Shown here piece after piece: positions 52,382 through 61,757 of a stretch of DNA of 64,000 nt. The notes below the pieces were generated by a model that saw only the letters and a list, made by a program, of their open reading frames with translations, was not told the DNA's origin and searched no databases. The DNA is from JAJTFA01 sp044351265 (GTDB lineage: Bacteria > Bacteroidota > Bacteroidia > UKL13-3), in contig JBILGC010000006.1 of NCBI GenBank assembly GCA_044351265.1, forward strand, positions 1 to 64,000. Direction: 5' to 3'. The translations under genes and the position numbers were made by a program. The stretch's first letter is position 1. Each line of letters begins with the position of its first letter.

Positions 52382-52984
52382 TCACAAAATAAAGTACATC
52401 AAACAAAAACCCAAGGCAAATCCTGAAAGCAGTTGCTGTGGTGTATGTGCATTTAGCCACAAACGTGCCGAAGCGGTAATACCGGTAGCTATAATGGCAG
52501 GAATTAGAAACAGGCGCACATCTGCACTTCCGGCTTGCGCAGCAGCGGCAATAACAGCTGTAAGCAAACCAAAGGAGGCCATATGTATGCTTATTTTATT
52601 AAAGTGATTAATGACGAGCAACCCCACCACCACCGATGCTGATGCCAGCAGGAAAGCATTTATAAGTGCAGGTGAATGTAAGCGTTGAAACAAATAAAAA
52701 TTTAGCAGATACATGGCTGCTGTAAGCATATACGGTCCCCTGCGCTCATCAACTGAATGAAGCATCACAGATTGAATCTGGCCAAACCATTTCATTATAA
52801 AAATATACACCACAGGCACAATGGCTGTGCTTGTAAACACAAAACCCAGATAAAACAAGCGGGCCGGTGTTGATAGCACATAATCTAAGTAAGGGAAAAG
52901 CCGAATGAGCGCATAGAACGAAACGAGGTTTACAAAAATGGGATGGAAGAGAATGGAAAGAAAGAGCGCAAACCTTGAATTCAT
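52382..52984 (-). CDS. PAP2-like membrane protein
   Basis: The product is 200 aa from the ATG at 52984; the frame is open to 53020 with a TTG. About six hydrophobic helices are seen. Traces of the PAP2 phosphatase motifs occur late: NKISIHMASFG (K..H) and SARLWLNAHTPQQLLSG (SxR...H). Some motif residues differ from canonical PAP2, so phosphatase activity is uncertain. It is co-directional with metH upstream and the Mpo1-like gene downstream. Confidence 0.65.
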   Translation of the reverse strand: MNSRFALFLSILFHPIFVNLVSFYALIRLFPYLDYVLSTPARLFYLGFVFTSTAIVPVVYIFIMKWFGQIQSVMLHSVDERRGPYMLTAAMYLLNFYLFQRLHSPALINAFLLASASVVVGLLVINHFNKISIHMASFGLLTAVIAAAAQAGSADVRLFLIPAIIATGITASARLWLNAHTPQQLLSGFALGFCLMYFIL

Positions 52985-53022
52985 TTTCAATGCAGATATA
53001 TTGTTAGTTGCAATTTGCAAAG

Positions 53023-55689
53023 CTATGCATCATAACCAAGGTTAGGAGCCAGCCACCTTTCAACAGTAGCTAAGTCCATTCCTTTGCGTTTGGCATAATC
53101 TTCTACCTGATCTTTACTGATTTTGCCTAAACCAAAATATTTGCTTTCCGGATGGGCAAAGTAGTAACCACTTACACTCGCAGCGGGATACATGGCAAAG
53201 TTTTCAGTAAGTTTAATATCTACTTTCTCTTCGGCCTGCAGCAAATGAAACAATAAACGCTTTTCTGTATGATCAGGGCAGGCCGGATAACCCGGAGCAG
53301 GCCTAATTCCGGTATAACTTTCATTAATCAAGTCTTCATTGCTCAGGTCTTCATTTTTTGCATAGCCCCAAAATTCCTTACGCACACGTTCGTGCATTCT
53401 TTCTGCAAATGCCTCTGCTAATCTATCGGCCACGGCTTTAATCATAATGCTGTGGTAATCATCGTGGTCTTTCTCGTATTGCTCTACGAGTTTTTCTATA
53501 CCAATACCGGCTGTTACGGCAAAGCCCCCCATGTAGTCATTTTCATCGGCTACAAAATCGGCTAAGCAATTGTAGGTTTGTCCTTCGGCTTTTTCACTCT
53601 GCTGGCGAAGAAAATGAAATACGGCTTCACCATTTTCAGTTTGCAGCACAACATCATCACCTTTTTTTCTAGCCGGCCAAAAACCAATTACACCTTTGGC
53701 TTTCAAAAGTTTTTTTGCAATCACTTCATCCAGCATCTTATTGGCGTCAGCAAATAATTTGCGTGCTTCTGTTCCTATAATTTCATCATCCAATATTTTA
53801 GGATAACGTCCGGCTAGTTCCCAAGTCATGAAAAACGGAGTCCAGTCGATATACGCGCGTAAATCTTCAAGCGGGTAATCATCAAAAATTTGTATTCCTT
53901 TAAATGTTGGTTGCACAATATTTGTTGCTGAAACTGAAATGGCTGTGCTACGTGCTTTATCTATGCTTACAAAATTCTTTTCACGCTTACGGTTTTTATA
54001 ATCTTCTCTAAACTGTGCGTATTCGTTTTTTAGTTGTTGTTGTACAATGGGCCTCTGCTCTTTGCTAATCAGGCTTTGAGCCACGGGCACACTTTTACTG
54101 GCATCTAGCACATGCACCACAGGACCGCTGTAATTGGGATCTATTTTAACGGCCGTGTGCACACGAGAGGTAGTGGCACCTCCAATAAGCAGTGGCATAT
54201 TCATTCCCAAACGTTCCATTTCCTTTGCTACATATACCATCTCATCTAGGCTGGGAGTGATGAGTCCGCTCAAGCCAATCACATCTACGTTTTCCTGTTT
54301 GGCTCTTTCAAGAATTTTATCGGCAGGCACCATCACACCCATATCAATTATTTCAAAACTGTTGCAAGCTAGCACCACACCAACAATATTTTTTCCAATA
54401 TCATGTACATCTCCCTTAACAGTTGCCAGCAATATTTTACCTTGGCCACCGCCTTGAGCAGCACCAGAAAGTCTTTTCTCTTCTTCAAGATAAGGTGTTA
54501 AGTATGCCACAGCTTTTTTCATTACGCGAGCACTCTTTACCACCTGCGGCAAAAACATTTTACCCTGACCAAACAAATCTCCCACCACATTCATGCCGGC
54601 CATAAGCGGACCTTCAATTACATGCAGTGGTTTACCATATTTCTGTCGTGCTTCTTCCGTGTCGGCATCTATATAATCTATAATGCCTTTAACCAAAGCG
54701 TGGCTCAATCTTTCTTCAACAGTAGCTTTGCGCCACTCCTCATCAATCACTTTCTCTTTCCCTTTTCCTTTCACTTTCTCCGCATATTCAAGCAAGCGCT
54801 CAGTAGCATCATCTCTTCTGTCAAGCAACACATCCTCCACATAGGTAAGCAAGTCCTTATCTATTTCATCATACACTTCAAGCTGGCTTGGGTTTACAAT
54901 ACCCATATCCATTCCATGTTTAATGGCATGATACAAAAATGCAGAGTGCATGGCTTCTCGCACTTTATCGTTGCCTCTAAAAGAAAAAGACACATTACTT
55001 ACGCCACCACTGATTTTAGCACCCGGTAAATTTTCTTTTATCCACTTGGTTGCATTAAAAAAGTCGAGCGCATTTTTTCTATGCTCTTCCATTCCTGTAG
55101 CTACAGGAAAAATATTGGGATCAAAAATAATATCGCCTGCGGGGAAGTGAACCTTTTGTGTTAGGATTTTATAGGCACGTTCAGCTATTTCAATACGTCT
55201 TTCATAATTATCTGCCTGGCCTTTTTCATCAAAAAGCATGACTATAACAGCCGCGCCAAATCGCTTAATTGTTTTGGCTTCACGAATAAATTCTTCTTCT
55301 CCTCCTTTGAGCGAAATGGAGTTAACAACACATTTACCCTGGATGCATTTTAATCCGGCTTCAATAATTTCCCATTTAGAAGAGTCAATCATTACAGGTA
55401 CACGCGCAATATCAGGTTCTGACATAACCAGATTTAAAAAACGGGTCATTGCATCAGCACCGTCAATCATGCCTTCATCCATGTTCACATCAATTATTTG
55501 TGCACCGCCCTGCACTTGTTCACGTGCAACTTCTAGGGCATCTTCGTATTGACCTTCTTTAATGAGGCGTAAAAACTTTTTTGAACCGGTAACATTGGTT
55601 CGCTCACCAACATTAATAAAGTTGGAACCCTCGAAAATGGTGAGGGGCTCTAATCCGGAAAGGCGGAGTGTATAATCGGTTTTAGCCAT
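53023..55689 (-). CDS. metH: B12-dependent methionine synthase lacking the homocysteine-binding domain
   Basis: The product is 888 aa from the ATG at 55689 (MAKTDYTLRL); a longer frame to 55728 is less likely. Domains: pterin-binding (GSNFINVGERTNVTGSKKF), B12 cap and cobalamin domain (VKGDVHDIGKNIVGVVL with the DxHxxG ligand), and C-terminal SAM-dependent reactivation domain (GIRPAPGYPACPDHTEK). The roughly 350-residue N-terminal homocysteine methyltransferase module of E. coli MetH is missing and no such gene lies upstream, so it must be encoded elsewhere. Confidence 0.93.
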   Translation of the reverse strand: MAKTDYTLRLSGLEPLTIFEGSNFINVGERTNVTGSKKFLRLIKEGQYEDALEVAREQVQGGAQIIDVNMDEGMIDGADAMTRFLNLVMSEPDIARVPVMIDSSKWEIIEAGLKCIQGKCVVNSISLKGGEEEFIREAKTIKRFGAAVIVMLFDEKGQADNYERRIEIAERAYKILTQKVHFPAGDIIFDPNIFPVATGMEEHRKNALDFFNATKWIKENLPGAKISGGVSNVSFSFRGNDKVREAMHSAFLYHAIKHGMDMGIVNPSQLEVYDEIDKDLLTYVEDVLLDRRDDATERLLEYAEKVKGKGKEKVIDEEWRKATVEERLSHALVKGIIDYIDADTEEARQKYGKPLHVIEGPLMAGMNVVGDLFGQGKMFLPQVVKSARVMKKAVAYLTPYLEEEKRLSGAAQGGGQGKILLATVKGDVHDIGKNIVGVVLACNSFEIIDMGVMVPADKILERAKQENVDVIGLSGLITPSLDEMVYVAKEMERLGMNMPLLIGGATTSRVHTAVKIDPNYSGPVVHVLDASKSVPVAQSLISKEQRPIVQQQLKNEYAQFREDYKNRKREKNFVSIDKARSTAISVSATNIVQPTFKGIQIFDDYPLEDLRAYIDWTPFFMTWELAGRYPKILDDEIIGTEARKLFADANKMLDEVIAKKLLKAKGVIGFWPARKKGDDVVLQTENGEAVFHFLRQQSEKAEGQTYNCLADFVADENDYMGGFAVTAGIGIEKLVEQYEKDHDDYHSIMIKAVADRLAEAFAERMHERVRKEFWGYAKNEDLSNEDLINESYTGIRPAPGYPACPDHTEKRLLFHLLQAEEKVDIKLTENFAMYPAASVSGYYFAHPESKYFGLGKISKDQVEDYAKRKGMDLATVERWLAPNLGYDA

Positions 55690-55815
55690 TAAGTACTTTA
55701 GAAATCGCGGCAAGATAACAAATAGCACTTAGAGTGCATAGCCTATAAATCTTATCAGATTTATTCATTTTAATGAAAAGAATGCAGCCTGAACAGGGAG
55801 TAGAATGAGTTATAG

Positions 55816-56850
55816 TTAGGTAATAAGCCATTCCTGCCCATTGCCTTTCTGGCTGTAGTTCAACTTGCCTCTTGAAACCACCAAAGGCGAAGTAAAGTTA
55901 TTGGTATAAAGTCCGCCTGTGCCCAATCCCTGAGGCATAGGGTTATTTTTGGCAGAAACCCACTGTGCAATGATATTAAGGCCAATTGCAGATTCGAGTG
56001 CAGAGGTTGCCCACCAGCCTATTTGCATTTTACGTGCTATGTTTATCCATGCATCGGCAGCGTGCAAACCACCAATAAGGGTAGGTTTGAGAATAAGATA
56101 GTGGGGTCGGATTTGTTTAAGGAGTTTTTCTCCTGCCTCATGTGTAAGGCCAATAAGCTCCTCATCCAATGCTATCTGGATTTGCGTTTTTTTAACCACC
56201 TCTTCAAGCAATTCTGCCTGTCCGGGTTTAACCGGCTGCTCAATCGAATGTATTTCAAAGCGCGACAGGTCTTGTAGTTTTTCAAACACATCATCTTTAG
56301 AAAAGGCACCGTTGGCATCCAATCTTATTTCGCAAGTAAATGCGTTAAAACGATTACGGAATTTCTCAAGCATGCGGCATTCTTCATCAAAATCAAGTGC
56401 GCCAACCTTAAACTTAATGCAATTAAAACCCAAGTCTATTTTTTCAACTGCTTGCTTCAGCATTGCTTCTGCATCATCCATCCAAACCAATCCGTTAATG
56501 GGAATGGGTAAACCTTTATAGAAAGGATTCTCTCCATAACAGAAAGGAGTGTTATTTAACAAACCCAGCTGAGCAGCTTCAAAGGCAAAGCGCAAAGAAG
56601 GGAAACCATCAAGTGGCAGCATATCCGCAGCAAGGCCATCGTTTACCAGATTACAGCAATTTTGCAACTGCATTTCAAAGTCGCTGGTATCATCAATACT
56701 TAAACCCGGAAGTGGCGAGGCTTCGCCATAAGCTGTTTTATTGTTTTTTGTTAATGATACAATCCATGCTGTATGAGTTTGCATTTCGCCCCTTGAGGTT
56801 CGGGCAGGTTTATTAAATTGCAATAGATGCTTAAAGTATTTTGCTTGCAT
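55816..56850 (-). CDS. menC: o-Succinylbenzoate synthase
   Basis: The 344-aa enolase-superfamily enzyme dehydrates SHCHC to o-succinylbenzoate in menaquinone synthesis. Catalytic elements are visible: KxK in CIKFKVGALDF, metal ligands in EIRLDANGAF, IHSIEQPV and IALDEELIG, and the second lysine in YLILKPTLIGGL. It starts 2 bp after the menA stop, and the men pairing supports the assignment over other mandelate-racemase relatives. Confidence 0.92.
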   Translation of the reverse strand: MQAKYFKHLLQFNKPARTSRGEMQTHTAWIVSLTKNNKTAYGEASPLPGLSIDDTSDFEMQLQNCCNLVNDGLAADMLPLDGFPSLRFAFEAAQLGLLNNTPFCYGENPFYKGLPIPINGLVWMDDAEAMLKQAVEKIDLGFNCIKFKVGALDFDEECRMLEKFRNRFNAFTCEIRLDANGAFSKDDVFEKLQDLSRFEIHSIEQPVKPGQAELLEEVVKKTQIQIALDEELIGLTHEAGEKLLKQIRPHYLILKPTLIGGLHAADAWINIARKMQIGWWATSALESAIGLNIIAQWVSAKNNPMPQGLGTGGLYTNNFTSPLVVSRGKLNYSQKGNGQEWLIT

Positions 56851-56852
56851 AC

Positions 56853-57809
56853 TTATTTTAATAGCTGAATCGCTTGCATAAGCTGAAAAACTTTGATAAG
56901 AGCGAGTGAAAAATAAAAAGCGGCAGCTAGCAGAAGTGTTGCCAGCGAAAGCTGTTTAAGAAATCTGTTATAAGCTACTGAAGGAGGTGTTTGCCATAGT
57001 TGATAAGCATGTATGATTAATACAACTGCAGGAATAAGCATCAGCGCATGAGGCAGGTAAAAATCACAGCGGAAATAAATAAGCCAGCAGATAGAAGCAG
57101 CTACAAGCAACAACAAATGGTACACTTTTGCTAGGCGCTCTCCCCACAACACAGGCAGAGTAAATTTACCACTGTTTTTATCGTTCTCAATATCGCGTAT
57201 GTTATTTACATTCAGAACGGCTGAGCAAAGTAATCCTATTGCAGCAGCAGGCAGTAGAATTGGCCAGTTATCTGCCCAGGTAAAACGAATGCCTGAGTTT
57301 AGTAAAAATGTACCTACAACGGCAACCGGACCAAAGAATATAAATACAAAAATATCTCCCAATCCTGCATAACCATATGCGTTTTTACCAACGGTGTATT
57401 TAATTGCTGCAACAATGGCAGCCAAGCCTAATACAAAAAAAGCAGCAAAGGCGTAATTGGTTTGTCCATGCGTAGCTTGCCAGAGTAAAGTTGTTCCAAG
57501 GGCAAGGCTAAGCAACACAAAAAATATAACCATTCTAAGCATGGCTGCAGGCTTAATGATACCGCTTTGCAGCGCACGCATATTACCAATGCGTTTATCA
57601 TTATCGGTGCCCTTCATAAAATCTCCGTAATCGTTTGCCAGATTAGACAATACTTGTAGACTTACTGCTGTAAGCCAACATAATAAGGTAATGGACCAAT
57701 TGGTACTGTAATAGGTATCAGCTAGCGCTACTCCTGTTAATACAGCCGCAGTGGCCAGCGGAAGTGTTCTAAGCCTAAATGCCGATATCCATGTTTTGAT
57801 GAGTGCCAT
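56853..57809 (-). CDS. menA: 1,4-Dihydroxy-2-naphthoate polyprenyltransferase
   Basis: The 318-aa UbiA-family membrane protein attaches the polyprenyl chain to DHNA. The two Asp-rich motifs are NDYGDFMKGTDNDKRIG and NNIRDIENDKNSGKFTLPV, with about eight membrane helices. It is followed by menC with a 2-bp gap and preceded by the EnvC-like gene 27 bp upstream; probably one transcript. Confidence 0.94.
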   Translation of the reverse strand: MALIKTWISAFRLRTLPLATAAVLTGVALADTYYSTNWSITLLCWLTAVSLQVLSNLANDYGDFMKGTDNDKRIGNMRALQSGIIKPAAMLRMVIFFVLLSLALGTTLLWQATHGQTNYAFAAFFVLGLAAIVAAIKYTVGKNAYGYAGLGDIFVFIFFGPVAVVGTFLLNSGIRFTWADNWPILLPAAAIGLLCSAVLNVNNIRDIENDKNSGKFTLPVLWGERLAKVYHLLLLVAASICWLIYFRCDFYLPHALMLIPAVVLIIHAYQLWQTPPSVAYNRFLKQLSLATLLLAAAFYFSLALIKVFQLMQAIQLLK

Positions 57810-57836
57810 GTGGGTGGCGAAAGTACAGAAAACAGA

Positions 57837-59120
57837 TTAGTTTTTGAGCCAGGCTTCAGGATCGAGTTTCTGACTCATATTCCAAATTTCAAGATGCACT
57901 TCCGTTACATCTTCTTCTTCATCGGTAAGCACTGTGCCAATGGTATCGCGTGTATCTACCTCCTGACCTTCTTTAACCAATACGCTGGATAATTTTGCAT
58001 ATGCAGTAAAGTATTTACCATGACTGATAAGTACAATTTTACCCATGCCCGGAATAGAGAAAATAGATTTAACCTTACCTTTAAAAACGGCTCTGACACT
58101 AGCACCTGGCTGTGTTGAAATGTCTACACCATTATTATTAACCACCACACCTTTTAATGTAGGGTGTGCATGTGTACCAAATTGCTCAGAAATATATCCC
58201 TTCTCCACCGGCCAAGGCAGGCTATTGCGGTTACTTTCAAAATCATTAGATAATTTAAGCGCCTCCGGTGTAAGGTACATTTCCTTTGCCATAGCTTTAG
58301 GTGCTTCTTTTTTTGCCGCACCTGCCGGTTCTTCTTTTCTACGAGCCTCTTCTTCACGTTTGCGCGCAAGCTCAATTTCGCGAGCAATTAAATCGCCAAT
58401 TGCTTTGTTTAATTTTTTGGCTGATTTTTCATTTTCTGCAAGAATTTTACGCAACTCGCCTTCACGTGCTTTGAGTTTAGCCAAAACCTGACTCTCTTCC
58501 TGTTTATCTTTTTCTAGTTCCTTCTTCTCCTCTTCTTTTAATCCTAAAATGGCCATTTTCTCATTTTTAATGGCAATCATTTTGGTAAGTTCTGCCACAA
58601 TAAGTTGTTGGGTTTGTAAAATTACTTTTGCCTGATTTTTGCGGTAATCACTGTATTGATTGAGATATGAAATACGCTTTAGCGCCTGATTGAAACTCTT
58701 GGCCGAAAACACAAACAGCATTTTATCGTACACGTTTCTTGTTTTATAAGAGGCTCTGATACTTTTAGCATACTCTTCCTTGAGACGCACCATATCTCTT
58801 TTTAGAGAATCAAGTACGGTCTGCTGTTCAAGAATTTGAATGGATACGGCATGTAGTTGTTCTTGAACATTATTGATTATTTTCTCGCGGGTGCGAATCT
58901 GATTATTGATTGTTTTAAGCTGAGAAAGCGTGGTTTTTTGTCTGGTGCGGGTTTCTTCCAGAACCTTTTTGGTTTCCTTGATTTTATCGGTCAGCTCCTT
59001 GCGCTTATTTTCCAGCTCCTTTCGCTGTTGCTGTATATTCTGAGCCAATGTGGGAAAGGCCGCCAAAAGCAACAAAGCAAAAACAATGGATAACGTAATA
59101 TGAAATCGAAATGGTCTCAA
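57837..59120 (-). CDS. EnvC-like murein hydrolase activator with degenerate LytM (M23) domain
   Basis: The product is 427 aa. A TTG start at 59120 is used because no ATG precedes the signal peptide (SIVFALLLLAAFPTLAQ). A long coiled coil (about residues 30-265) is followed by a LytM domain (residues 300-425). The metalloprotease zinc ligands appear lost: NNNGVDIST replaces HxGxDI, and TEVHLEIW has only one His of the HxH pair. It therefore resembles EnvC, which activates amidases rather than cutting peptidoglycan. A cell-division role is inferred. Confidence 0.85.
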   Translation of the reverse strand: MRPFRFHITLSIVFALLLLAAFPTLAQNIQQQRKELENKRKELTDKIKETKKVLEETRTRQKTTLSQLKTINNQIRTREKIINNVQEQLHAVSIQILEQQTVLDSLKRDMVRLKEEYAKSIRASYKTRNVYDKMLFVFSAKSFNQALKRISYLNQYSDYRKNQAKVILQTQQLIVAELTKMIAIKNEKMAILGLKEEEKKELEKDKQEESQVLAKLKAREGELRKILAENEKSAKKLNKAIGDLIAREIELARKREEEARRKEEPAGAAKKEAPKAMAKEMYLTPEALKLSNDFESNRNSLPWPVEKGYISEQFGTHAHPTLKGVVVNNNGVDISTQPGASVRAVFKGKVKSIFSIPGMGKIVLISHGKYFTAYAKLSSVLVKEGQEVDTRDTIGTVLTDEEEDVTEVHLEIWNMSQKLDPEAWLKN

Positions 59121-59261
59121 CGCAAATAATTTATTTACCGCAAAGTTGCCTGCTGTAATAATATGATGCCTGTTTTTTTCTGCCGATATGTTGATAAGCT
59201 ATATTTACGGATGAGGAGACTGCGGCTGGTGAACAATAGAAATAAAGTATGCAAAGAGCTA

Positions 59262-60059
59262 TTAGAACTTAATCAGTTCAAACGATTTGGGAATACTGAA
59301 TAACAGTTCTTTTTTCTTCTCAAATGTAAACTGAGTTGCCTCCAACTCAAATTGAATGTTTTTTTCTGATTGTATATTGATATTCCATCTGGCCGGGAAT
59401 GCAGATGATTTATGAATATGCGGATTGCTGTAATCAATCATGATTTCTTTGGTACCGTTTCTCTCCCACAATTTGGTTCTGGAGGGTTTAAGTGTGTTCA
59501 TAGCATAGGTAACCGCCTGAGCTCGGTTGCCTGCTAATGGCTGTGTGATCGTAACCTGCGGCATAATTGTATCTGCAAGGCTTACTGTAGTATCATGAAA
59601 ATATAAGGCATTACCCGCAATCAGGTTTTGCAGTTGTGTAAATGCTAAAGGCAATTGGGTTATTTTTTGCAAATAGTCATAACCTGCGATAATGGCTTTT
59701 CTATGCAGCAAATCAAGCACCACAACAGAATCGGGCGTGGCCAGCACACGTGCTACATTCAATCCTAAAACTGCAGAAATAGAAAAAAGCACATAACGGT
59801 CTTTTTCCATGGTGATAATTGCATCCAGCTCTTGCTTTTGTTCGCCTTCAGTATAAATCAACTTGCTTCTACACTGGTAATAGTCAAACGTATTTTCATT
59901 AGCCTGAATATTTTTAAGCAGATTCTGTAGCGCATCGTTCCCCGTTTTGGTAATATGTGCACCAAGGGTTTTACCAATTATTGTTTTTGAGGATTTACAG
60001 CCTAAAGAGAATAATATAAACATCGCTGCGGCAATAAAGATGGCATGTTTATTCCACAT
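59262..60059 (-). CDS. DUF4292 lipoprotein (LolB-like fold)
   Basis: The product is 265 aa with a lipoprotein signal (AIFIAAAMFILFSLGCKSS). The body matches DUF4292 of Bacteroidota: LLKNIQANENTFDYYQCRSKL, then SISAVLGLNVARVLATPDSV. These proteins have a half-barrel related to LolA/LolB and may carry lipids or lipoproteins. The start overlaps the TPR gene by 11 nt, implying coupling. Confidence 0.82.
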   Translation of the reverse strand: MWNKHAIFIAAAMFILFSLGCKSSKTIIGKTLGAHITKTGNDALQNLLKNIQANENTFDYYQCRSKLIYTEGEQKQELDAIITMEKDRYVLFSISAVLGLNVARVLATPDSVVVLDLLHRKAIIAGYDYLQKITQLPLAFTQLQNLIAGNALYFHDTTVSLADTIMPQVTITQPLAGNRAQAVTYAMNTLKPSRTKLWERNGTKEIMIDYSNPHIHKSSAFPARWNINIQSEKNIQFELEATQFTFEKKKELLFSIPKSFELIKF

Positions 60060-61755
60060 ACTTTTTCTCTTTTATTTTTTTATCCAGTGTTTCACTTTCT
60101 GAGCCAAGTTCTTTTGCTTTATTCCAAAACTCAAGTGCTTTTTCAGATTTATTTAATTTAAAAAACACGTCACCCATATGTTCCACTACTTCTGCGCTGT
60201 TAGGTGAAGCGGCCAAGGATTTTTCAATATACTCTTTCGCGAGTTCAAATCTTTTTTGTTGAAACAATATCCAGCCATAGGTATCAAGATAAGAAGAGTT
60301 GCTAGGATCTAAATCCAGACTGCGTTTAGACATTTCTTCTGCTTTTTCCAACTGTGTTTTACCCAGACTAAGGAAATAAGCATAATTATTTAATGCATAA
60401 GCATTGTTTTTATCTATTGTAAGTGCTTTTTCATAAGCAGCATAGCATGCAGAATCATTTTTCAAGTAGTGATTGGCATCACCAAGATTGGAATACAATT
60501 GTATGAGCACTTCATCATTACCTTCAGCAAGCTCTATTCCTTTGCTTGCGCTATTTACCGCTTTTTCATATTCCTTTAACTGTATGCTGGCAATGGAATA
60601 ATAGGCAAAAAACAATACTTCCATGGGAAAATATTCTATCGCCTTTTCACAGTCCGACTGCAATAGTTTATTGTCGCGCATTTCACCACTGCAATAAATC
60701 ATTTGTTGCCATGCGACCAATGTATTTGGCTCCAGTTCAACGGCCCGCTGATATTTATATCTTGCTTCTTTGAATAGTTTATCCTGCACATACAAATCGC
60801 CTATAACCATATGTGCTGTTGCTTCCTGCGGATTCCCCTTGGCAAATGCATCGGCCAATTCATAACATTTTAGGCGGTGGCCATCTGCTTTTCCGTTGGC
60901 AATATAATTTACTAAAATGGCTAGTTTTGTTTTTACTTCAACATTGGTTGATTGCATGCCTAAAAGGGTATGCTTGTACCAATTCGCTTCATCGTTTTTG
61001 CCATTATAATAATCAGCATAAGCAAAATGCGCGTAGCCATTTCCTGGCTCCAATTCAAGTATTTTATCATACAGCTTAAGGGCCTCTGCAGTTTTGTTGC
61101 TATTCATATATAAATCAGCCAGCATTCCCAGGTATCGTGTTTCGTTTGGCTTAAGCGCAATGAGCTTTTGTACCTCCTTAATAGCCTTAGATATTTTATT
61201 CTGCGCCATATAAATCTGTTCTTTTTGCCGGATTACATCCTCATTTACGCCAATTACTTTTTCCAGTTTATCTAGCGTTTGAATGGCGGATTTATATTCT
61301 CTGCCGCGGGCAAATAGATAAGCAGCTTCTGTTAAATGACTAGCTTCGTTCTCGCGCTTGCTTAAAAGTAAATGCTGCTTACCAGCGTCATTGTATTTTT
61401 TTCTTGCTTGGTAAATTTCGGTAAGCAGTATTTGATACCAAATATTTTGGCCATCAATTTGAATGGCTTTTTGAGCAAACATCTCCGCATCAATCATCAG
61501 CCCTTTGGAATAATATACATCTGCTAGCATATAATATACGGCTGCCTTTGTATCATCTAAGTATAAACAGGCTTTAAAATAATTTATGGCTTCATCATAA
61601 TTACCCAATATTTTTTCTTTGTTGCCATTAAAAAAGGAGGCATCAAATTGTATTTGTTGCTGCTCGCTGAGGGCTTGTTTCTTTTGGGCCCGTGCTTCAG
61701 GCAGCAGAAACAGCAGTGCCAAAGTAAGCAGGATATGTAGGGTGTATCTTTTCAA
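60049..61755 (-). CDS. Tetratricopeptide-repeat protein with signal peptide
   Basis: The product is 568 aa with a TTG start, 2 nt after the nucleotidyltransferase stop; no ATG precedes the signal peptide (LHILLTLALLFLLPEARAQ). At least ten TPR units fill the mature protein (for example AINYFKACLYLDDTKAAVYY, ALKLYDKILELEPGNGYAHF, YLDTYGWILFQQKRFELAKE). Periplasmic scaffold, probably working with the DUF4292 lipoprotein encoded next; partner unknown. Confidence 0.88.
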   Translation of the reverse strand: MKRYTLHILLTLALLFLLPEARAQKKQALSEQQQIQFDASFFNGNKEKILGNYDEAINYFKACLYLDDTKAAVYYMLADVYYSKGLMIDAEMFAQKAIQIDGQNIWYQILLTEIYQARKKYNDAGKQHLLLSKRENEASHLTEAAYLFARGREYKSAIQTLDKLEKVIGVNEDVIRQKEQIYMAQNKISKAIKEVQKLIALKPNETRYLGMLADLYMNSNKTAEALKLYDKILELEPGNGYAHFAYADYYNGKNDEANWYKHTLLGMQSTNVEVKTKLAILVNYIANGKADGHRLKCYELADAFAKGNPQEATAHMVIGDLYVQDKLFKEARYKYQRAVELEPNTLVAWQQMIYCSGEMRDNKLLQSDCEKAIEYFPMEVLFFAYYSIASIQLKEYEKAVNSASKGIELAEGNDEVLIQLYSNLGDANHYLKNDSACYAAYEKALTIDKNNAYALNNYAYFLSLGKTQLEKAEEMSKRSLDLDPSNSSYLDTYGWILFQQKRFELAKEYIEKSLAASPNSAEVVEHMGDVFFKLNKSEKALEFWNKAKELGSESETLDKKIKEKKYVE

Positions 61756-61757
61756 AT

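Noticed and set aside
54134..55552. Open frames on the plus strand opposite metH
   Set aside because: They mirror the codon pattern of metH, lack start signals, and their translations show no family features.
55745..55764. 8-bp AT-rich hairpin (ATAAATCT/AGATTTAT) between menC and metH
   Set aside because: No T tract follows on either strand and no riboswitch-like conserved core was seen; too weak to call a terminator or a cobalamin/SAM riboswitch.
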